Of a DNA stretch of 7,436 bases, positions 1-4,066 are shown piece after piece. The notes under the pieces were generated by a model, which did not search any database, was not told where the DNA came from, and saw only the letters and a program-made list of their open reading frames with translations. How positions within the stretch are numbered: the first letter of the stretch is position 1; each line of letters opens with the position of its first letter. A program made the position numbers and the translations under genes. The stretch spans positions 1-7,436 of the forward strand of contig QHVY01000249.1 in the NCBI GenBank assembly GCA_003223695.1. Reading direction: 5' to 3'. Source of the stretch: Acidobacteriota bacterium. Lineage in GTDB: Bacteria > Acidobacteriota > Thermoanaerobaculia > Gp7-AA8.

Positions 1-413
1 CGGAGTCGCAGCGACGATCGTCGCGCGCGTCGCGTCCTGCAGCGATCCAATGGCGCGCAACGACCCCGACCGGATCGGTGCCCGAATAGCTGAACTGGCG
101 GCGTCGGGTATCTTCTTTTCACTCCATCGGCAGGATCCTTCGCGCTGACGAATCGCACGTACACGACTTCACGAGGTCCGCGAAGTGTGATCATGCCGGA
201 GTAATCGCACGCATCAGCGTTGAGCTGGTAGAAGCAGTTGTAGCCACAGGTCAGAGTTTCCGTGGAACCGACCGGGGTCGGGTCGAATGCGACCGTGACC
301 GAGCCGTTTTGTTCCGGCTTTTTGATGTGCCGCATGCCCGTGGCGACTTTCTGGGCGATCAGTGGAGCGGCAAGAAACAGCAGAACGATCGAAACGATCT
401 TGCGGTGAGTCAT
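1..413 (-). CDS. Secreted protein of unknown function, 5' part only (3' end beyond window edge)
   Basis: The reading frame opens at ATG 413 on the minus strand and stays open to the window edge (137 codons). GAGGAG lies 4 nt upstream of the ATG and supports this start. The N-terminus MTHRKIVSIVLLFLAAPLIA looks like a Sec signal peptide, with a basic start, a hydrophobic core to about residue 19 and likely cleavage after A20. The next 80 residues look like real secreted protein: beta-rich, with three cysteines (C56, C60, C69) that could form disulphides. I do not recognise a family. From about codon 99 (position about 118) the translation becomes arginine-rich and unconvincing, while another frame reads more like protein, so a frameshift or an early gene end is possible. 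The start is divergent from the nuclease gene, only 32 bp away. The signal peptide and start are well supported; the C-terminal part is not. Confidence 0.6.
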   Translation of the reverse strand, partial: MTHRKIVSIVLLFLAAPLIAQKVATGMRHIKKPEQNGSVTVAFDPTPVGSTETLTCGYNCFYQLNADACDYSGMITLRGPREVVYVRFVSAKDPADGVKRRYPTPPVQLFGHRSGRGRCAPLDRCRTRRARRSSLRL

Positions 414-445
414 CGGTCTCCTCGCTGTTGAAAGGCCATCATAGA

Positions 446-1354
446 ATGCTCGCCGTGAAAAACCTGGTTGTGACAGTTGTCGCACTTTGCCTGGCGTTAC
501 CGCTATTCGCCTGGGGTGAAAAAGGCCACTACATCTGCAGTGAAGCGGCGACATTCAATCTGCCGACTGACATGCCGACGTTCTTCTATAAGTCGTACCC
601 GGAGTTGATCTTCCTCGCGTACGATCCCGATCGCTGGCGCGGTGCCGGCGATTCGCTCGACGCGGTGAATCCGCCGGACCACTTTCTCGATTACGAATTC
701 GTTTCCGATCTCGATCTGCCGCCGGATCGCTACAAGTTCATCGCACTCCTCGGCAGCTCGCGTGCGATGCGTCGACACGGCATCAGCAACACGTCGACAG
801 GTTTCCTTCCGTGGAAGATCGCCGAGATGACGGAACTTCTGACGAACGAATTTCGTCAATGGCGGTCCGCTCGCGAGCCGGAGCGTGCGCTCATCGAACA
901 CGACATCATCCACGTTGCCGGCGTCCTCGGTCACTTCGCCGGGGATGCGTCGAATCCACATCATGCGACGATCAATTTCGACGGCTGGGTAATGATGCCG
1001 AATCCGAATCACTACGCCACGGACTGCGACACGCACCAGCGATTCGAGACGCGCTTCGTGTCACATGCGATCGTGCTCGACGATGTCACGCCGCGGCTGA
1101 ATCCGCCCCAGCTTCGAACCGACTACTTCAAGAGCGCTCTCGATTTCATTCGCGGCTCGAACGCGCTCGTCGAGACGCTCTATCGCATGGACCGCGACGG
1201 CGGATTCGACGTGTTCCGTCCCGTGTCGCCGCAAGCGAAAGAATTCACCGCCGATCGTCTCGCCGCGGGCGCGTCGTTCATCCGCGATTTGTGGTGGTCA
1301 GCCTGGAAGAACTCGGCGAATCCACCGAAGCGCAGAGCGCCGCCGGTCGATTGA
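446..1354 (+). CDS. Secreted S1/P1 nuclease / zinc-dependent phospholipase C superfamily enzyme
   Basis: This is a 302-residue exported hydrolase predicted to cleave phosphodiester bonds in nucleic acid or phospholipid with a three-zinc centre. Residues 1-22 are a signal peptide ending PLFA. Cleavage there leaves W23 as residue 1, which is essential in this fold because the N-terminal Trp binds zinc. Zinc ligands known from P1 nuclease can be matched in order: W23 and H28 (WGEKGH), D60 or D62 (YDPDRW), H79 (DHFLD), H163, D167 and H173 (GHFAGDASNPHH), then H197 and E201 (THQRFE). The last pair is H-x3-E, as in Bacillus phospholipase C, where P1 has H-x3-D, so the substrate is open. ATG 446 was chosen because it gives a clean signal peptide and AAAGG lies 10 nt upstream. 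An in-frame ATG at 362 would put 28 charged residues before the signal peptide, and GTG 455 is a less likely alternative. The gene is transcribed alone, divergent from the left-edge gene and convergent with the adenosyltransferase. Confidence 0.85.
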   Translation: MLAVKNLVVTVVALCLALPLFAWGEKGHYICSEAATFNLPTDMPTFFYKSYPELIFLAYDPDRWRGAGDSLDAVNPPDHFLDYEFVSDLDLPPDRYKFIALLGSSRAMRRHGISNTSTGFLPWKIAEMTELLTNEFRQWRSAREPERALIEHDIIHVAGVLGHFAGDASNPHHATINFDGWVMMPNPNHYATDCDTHQRFETRFVSHAIVLDDVTPRLNPPQLRTDYFKSALDFIRGSNALVETLYRMDRDGGFDVFRPVSPQAKEFTADRLAAGASFIRDLWWSAWKNSANPPKRRAPPVD

Positions 1355-1405
1355 CGTGGCGCCGGCTCTTAGCCGGCGCGGAGCCGACTAAGAGTCGGCT
1401 CTACG
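1355..1405. repeat. Double-hairpin palindromic element (REP/BIME-like) filling a convergent intergenic gap
   Basis: Two perfect hairpins stand side by side. The first (1359-1379) has 9-bp arms GCGCCGGCT / AGCCGGCGC around a CTT loop. The second (1381-1401) has 9-bp arms GAGCCGACT / AGTCGGCTC around an AAG loop. A single G separates them, and CGT at the left end can pair with ACG at the right end. The hairpins are diverged copies of one another in opposite orientation. The element occupies the whole space between the nuclease stop codon (ends 1354) and the adenosyltransferase stop codon (begins 1406). Neither stem is followed by a T-run, so it is not a standard intrinsic terminator, but it could protect the 3' ends of both convergent transcripts. 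Confidence 0.8.
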
Positions 1406-1942
1406 TTAGTGCTTCGACCAAAGCGTGTCGGCCACACTATTGCGGCGATTTGCAAGACGCGCGGCGACAAACAGAAAATCAGACAGCCGGTTCAAATACG
1501 CGATCGTCGTCTGCATGTCGGCGGATGAGTCGCCGAGGGCGATGAGACGCCGCTCGGCGCGGCGGCAGACGGTTCGCGCAACGTGAAGCTGCGCCGCTGC
1601 TGCACAGCCGCCGGGCACGATGAATGTTTTCAGCGGCTGCAGCTCGCTTTCCATTGCATCGATCGATTGCTCGAGCTCCGCGATGCGAGTTGCAGCGACG
1701 CTCGAGTAGCGCTCGCTTCCTGGAGAGGCGAGGTGTGCGCCGATATCGAAGAGATCGGACTGAACGCGATTGAGCTGCGCATCGATCGGCGATTCCATCC
1801 AGCTCGAACGAGCGAGGCCGAGGAATGAGTTGAGCTCGTCGATGGTGCCGTAGGCCTCGATGCGCGGATCGTTTTTCGAGATGCGGCTGCCGCCGAATAG
1901 AGACGTTTCGCCTTTGTCGCCTGTTCGAGTGTAGATCTTCAC
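1406..1942 (-). CDS. pduO: PduO-type corrinoid (cob(I)alamin) adenosyltransferase
   Basis: This enzyme transfers the adenosyl group of ATP to cob(I)alamin, making adenosylcobalamin (coenzyme B12) in the cytoplasm. The 178 residues are full length for the PduO/MMAB family. The N-terminal ATP-binding segment YTRTGDKGETSLFGG (residues 4-18) and RIEAYGTIDELNSFLG (27-42) are near-consensus. FIVPGG (107-112), ARTVCRRAERR (122-132, with the conserved Arg/Glu cluster) and YLNRLSDFLF (149-158) complete the helical bundle, and the C-terminus DTLWSKH is the usual family ending. The start codon is GTG at 1942. It overlaps the TGA of the upstream receiver gene as GTGA, and there is no good ribosome site of its own, so translation is probably coupled. 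Nothing in the window names the B12-dependent enzyme it serves. A synonym in some annotations is cobO, although true CobA/CobO enzymes are an unrelated fold. Confidence 0.95.
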   Translation of the reverse strand: MKIYTRTGDKGETSLFGGSRISKNDPRIEAYGTIDELNSFLGLARSSWMESPIDAQLNRVQSDLFDIGAHLASPGSERYSSVAATRIAELEQSIDAMESELQPLKTFIVPGGCAAAAQLHVARTVCRRAERRLIALGDSSADMQTTIAYLNRLSDFLFVAARLANRRNSVADTLWSKH

Positions 1943-3147
1943 TCGGACTCGAGCTGCCGGATGCGCTCCTTCACCACCATTTCGGCGAGGTCGGGAATGA
2001 CTTCCCAGGCGATGTTGCGAATGACCGTGTCGGAAATGAGCTGCACGACGCGGCGCGCGATGCGATCAACCTGTTCGTCCGACAGCTCACCCGCTGCTGA
2101 AGCCGCGGCCGGCGGCGCTTCCGCTTTCGGCTCCCCGGCTGCAGCGGACGGTCGGGATGGGGTTTCGTCGAAGCTCATCTTCGGGAACGTTTTGGTCTCG
2201 CCCGATGCAGATGGTTTCTCTTCCCACAACGACGGCGCGGACGGACTCCACGACGGCGGCTCGAGCGGCGCGGGTGCGGGCGGTGGGGGCGGCACAGGTT
2301 TGTCGAGATCTTCGAAAGACATCTTCGGAAACGCGCGTGTCTCGCCGCCGGCGGGAGCGGGCTCGTCCCACGGCGATGATGGTCGTGCATCCGAGGAGAC
2401 TGGAGGAGGCGGAGGGGTTTTATCGAGATCTTCGAACGTCATCTTCGGGAACGCTCGCGTCTCGCCGCTCGTCGATGGTTTCTCATCCCAAGGCGAGGCC
2501 GGAACCTTCGGCGTCTCGCCAGCCATTTTCTGCAAATCGTCGAAGCCCATTTTCGGGAACGCTCGCGTCTCGCCAGTCGTTGCCGGCGGCTGATCGAAAG
2601 GCGTCTCCGTGGTTGGTGGTGAGGGTACTGGAATGGGTCCAGTGAAGACGTTGTCCTGTGACTGAAAAGAGCCTGTTGCGAACTGATCTGACGGGCTGGG
2701 CGGCGCAACTGCAGGTTCTGGCGCGAATGGTGATTCGCTGGCGAATGCGGCTTGACGATCGGTGGGCGCCTGCGTTTTTGCGTGCTCGATGAGCTCTTCG
2801 ACCTTGTGAATCAGGCTCTGCGATTCAAACGGCTTTGTCACCACGGCATCGCATCCAGCTTTATCGGCGCGATCGGGATCGAATGGCTCGAATGTGCCGG
2901 TCAGCAGAATCACGGGAATGGTTCGAAACTCGGGATGCGACTTCACGAACTCGCAGACTTCGTAGCCGTTTTTCTCGGGCATGATGATGTCGGACAGGAT
3001 GATGTCCGGGCGCATTTCCGAAAGTTTCTGGATGGCTTTGTTGCCGTTATTGACGGCTGTGACCTCGTAATCGCCGTCGGAGAAGGTCAGCTCAACGACC
3101 TTCTGAATGGTGATGCTGTCATCCGCGAGTAGGATTCGCTTGGCCAT
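1939..3147 (-). CDS. Receiver-domain response regulator with a repeated GETRAFPKM tail and a conserved C-terminal helix region
   Basis: This is a 402-residue protein with no DNA-binding output domain. Residues 1-124 are a complete CheY-like receiver: acidic pair D9/D10, phosphoacceptor D53 (SDIIMPEKNGYE), T83 and K105 (TKPF). Residues 125-353 are proline-, serine- and alanine-rich and presumably disordered. They contain four copies of GET(R/K)xFPKMxF at residues 192, 228, 268 and 316, often preceded by (S)PWDE or LWEE. Residues 354-402 are a predicted amphipathic helical region (DRIARRVVQLIS, then IAWEVIPDLAEMVVKERIRQLE). Similar C-termini occur on receiver proteins of deltaproteobacteria and acidobacteria (recollection, not searched). 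Its likely role is phosphorylation-dependent protein-protein signalling, with the partner unknown. GGAG lies 9 nt before ATG 3147. The gene overlaps the adenosyltransferase downstream by 4 nt (GTGA) and is divergent from the broken phosphodiesterase gene, with only 37 bp between the starts. Confidence 0.85.
   Translation of the reverse strand: MAKRILLADDSITIQKVVELTFSDGDYEVTAVNNGNKAIQKLSEMRPDIILSDIIMPEKNGYEVCEFVKSHPEFRTIPVILLTGTFEPFDPDRADKAGCDAVVTKPFESQSLIHKVEELIEHAKTQAPTDRQAAFASESPFAPEPAVAPPSPSDQFATGSFQSQDNVFTGPIPVPSPPTTETPFDQPPATTGETRAFPKMGFDDLQKMAGETPKVPASPWDEKPSTSGETRAFPKMTFEDLDKTPPPPPVSSDARPSSPWDEPAPAGGETRAFPKMSFEDLDKPVPPPPPAPAPLEPPSWSPSAPSLWEEKPSASGETKTFPKMSFDETPSRPSAAAGEPKAEAPPAAASAAGELSDEQVDRIARRVVQLISDTVIRNIAWEVIPDLAEMVVKERIRQLESE
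2161..2574 (-). repeat. Four in-frame coding repeats of the GETRAFPKM motif
   Basis: On the minus strand, four stretches of about 35 nt encode GETRAFPKMGFDDL, GETRAFPKMTFEDL, GETRAFPKMSFEDL and GETKTFPKMSFDET. They start at codons 192, 228, 268 and 316, so the periods are 36, 40 and 48 residues. The motif is strongly conserved while the proline-rich linkers vary in length and sequence. This pattern suggests selection on the short motif itself and not merely recent tandem duplication. The last copy is the most diverged (K-T in place of R-A). Confidence 0.85.
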
Positions 3148-3184
3148 GAATCTGTGCTCCGAATTGTTTCCTCAACTGTAGCAC

Positions 3185-3762
3185 ATGGATGATTTTCTGA
3201 TTTTCGGGCACCGCGGAAGTCCGAGACGATTCCCGGAGAACACCCTCGCCTCATTCGAGGAGGCGCTTCGGTCAGGTGCGAATTGAACGGCGAGCCGGTC
3301 GAGAACCTTCGTTCTGAGAACGTTCCGGCCGACCGCGTGCGCGACCTCGCCCGCTTTTCGGGCCTCGGTACGATGATCCTGGAGGTCAAGCGGGGTGGGT
3401 GGGAGGATGCGCTGATCGAGGAAATCGGATCGTGGAACAACATCGTGGTGGCGTCGTTCGATCACGCGCTCATCGACTCTCTCGCCCGACGCGACGTCGC
3501 GTTCCCTCTCGGCCTGACGATCTCCGGCGTGATCATCGATCTGCCGGAGTATGCCCGCCGCGCCGGCGCGACGTGGGTTTTTCCCGATTACCATCACGTC
3601 ACCGCGGAGCTCGTGCGATCGCTCGGCGATATCCGCGTCGTTCCATGGACGCCCGACCGTCCGCACGACTGGCAGCGGCTTGCAGAGATCGGATGCGACG
3701 GAGTGATCACCAACGTTCCTGATGAAGCGGTGCGGTGGCGTTCGAAAAGGACTGAGGACTGA
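3185..3762 (+). pseudogene. Broken glycerophosphodiester phosphodiesterase (GDPD family) gene
   Basis: An intact enzyme would hydrolyse glycerophosphodiesters to glycerol 3-phosphate and an alcohol. ATG 3185 begins a good GDPD N-terminus, FGHRGSPRRFPENTLASF (catalytic H9 and R10), but the frame stops at TGA 3284-3286 after 33 residues. A second frame, open from TTG 3283 to TGA 3760-3762, carries the C-terminal two thirds: LEVK (metal-binding Glu, residue 34 of that frame), VVASFDHALIDSL, VVPWTPDRPHDWQRL and GCDGVITNVPDEA. The segment that should lie between, with the IExD metal ligands and the catalytic HD motif, is missing. The two parts total about 190 residues against about 230-250 for the family. 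The lesion is therefore one or more deletions that also shift the frame, and catalysis should be lost. An assembly or sequencing error cannot be excluded. No clear ribosome site precedes ATG 3185. The last four residues and the stop codon come from the adjacent heptamer array. Confidence 0.8.
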
Positions 3763-3858
3763 GGACTGAGGACTGAGGACTGAGTCCCGCCCGACCCATT
3801 GCCAGTCGAGGGCGGCTGGGCCTCAGTCCTGAGTCCTCAGTCCTCAGTCCTGAGTCCT
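3748..3858. repeat. Heptanucleotide inverted-repeat array (5 units, spacer, 5 inverted units)
   Basis: The left arm (3748-3782) is five perfect tandem copies of AGGACTG. The right arm (3824-3858) is five copies of the reverse complement CAGTCCT, two of which begin with G in place of C. Folding pairs 33 of 35 positions. The spacer (3783-3823) contains CCGCCC and GGGCGG, which can form an inner stem. The left arm overlaps the end of the phosphodiesterase frame. Because TGA occurs in every heptamer junction and 7 is not a multiple of 3, the left arm places a stop in all three plus-strand frames. It resembles the heptanucleotide STRR repeats known from cyanobacteria, but with an inverted partner. 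No T-run follows, so it is not a typical terminator, although a transcript would fold strongly. Confidence 0.9.
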
Positions 3859-3896
3859 TGTCTCTGATAGACTTCGCGCAACCCATTCAGCACCGC

Positions 3897-3902
3897 GGGA
3901 GG
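3897..3902 (+). promoter_or_regulatory. Ribosome binding site of the small DUF4177-like gene
   Basis: GGGAGG stands 8 nt before ATG 3911. It is the clearest Shine-Dalgarno sequence on the plus strand of the window and fixes the start of a gene too short to be confident of by length. GpmI and ArgS downstream lack such sites, so this may be the main ribosome entry point of the operon. Confidence 0.7.
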
Positions 3903-3910
3903 GCGCGGAC

Positions 3911-4063
3911 ATGAAGACCTGGGAGGATCCGCGTCGCGCTGAAGAGCTCAACCGCCTCGGCGACGAGGGCTGGGAACTGGTCAGCATCACCTCGATCAAC
4001 TTCAAAACCGGAGCCACGGACCACATCGGCATGGTGTTCAAGCGGGAGAAAGCTGCGCAGTAG
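3911..4063 (+). CDS. Small DUF4177-like protein, 50 residues
   Basis: The product is a 50-residue soluble protein of unknown function. The core AEELNRLGDEGWELVSI (residues 10-26) followed by a strand ending GMVFKRE (40-46) matches the pattern of DUF4177 and related small proteins (LNxxGxEGWELVSv ... fKR). It lacks the first beta strand usual there (a YKVV-type segment), so it is either a short variant or truncated at the N-terminus. The frame upstream is open back to TGA 3851 but shows no family-like sequence and no alternative start. Support for a real gene is the strong GGGAGG site, the conserved motif, and its position 3 nt before gpmI. It is probably the first gene of the gpmI-argS operon and may couple translation into gpmI. 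Confidence 0.75.
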   Translation: MKTWEDPRRAEELNRLGDEGWELVSITSINFKTGATDHIGMVFKREKAAQ

Positions 4064-4066
4064 CGC

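Noticed and set aside
362..445. N-terminal extension of the nuclease from ATG 362
   Set aside because: It would add 28 charged residues before a clear signal peptide and overlap the divergent left-edge gene. ATG 446 gives cleavage just before the essential Trp.
1355..1405. Classic Rho-independent terminator
   Set aside because: The stems are strong but neither is followed by a T-run on either strand. A REP-like element is the safer description.
811..1545. A 244-residue plus-strand frame spanning the nuclease end, the hairpins and the adenosyltransferase
   Set aside because: Its translation is arginine- and serine-rich, it crosses two real genes and the palindromic element, and it has no family resemblance.
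3148..3184. Divergent promoter between the receiver gene and the GDPD gene
   Set aside because: The gap is only 37 bp and I see no convincing -35/-10 pair. Promoters, if present, must extend into the coding regions.
3748..3858. CRISPR-like array
   Set aside because: Units are 7 nt, directly adjacent and inverted across one spacer. There are no 25-40 nt repeats with unique spacers and no cas genes.
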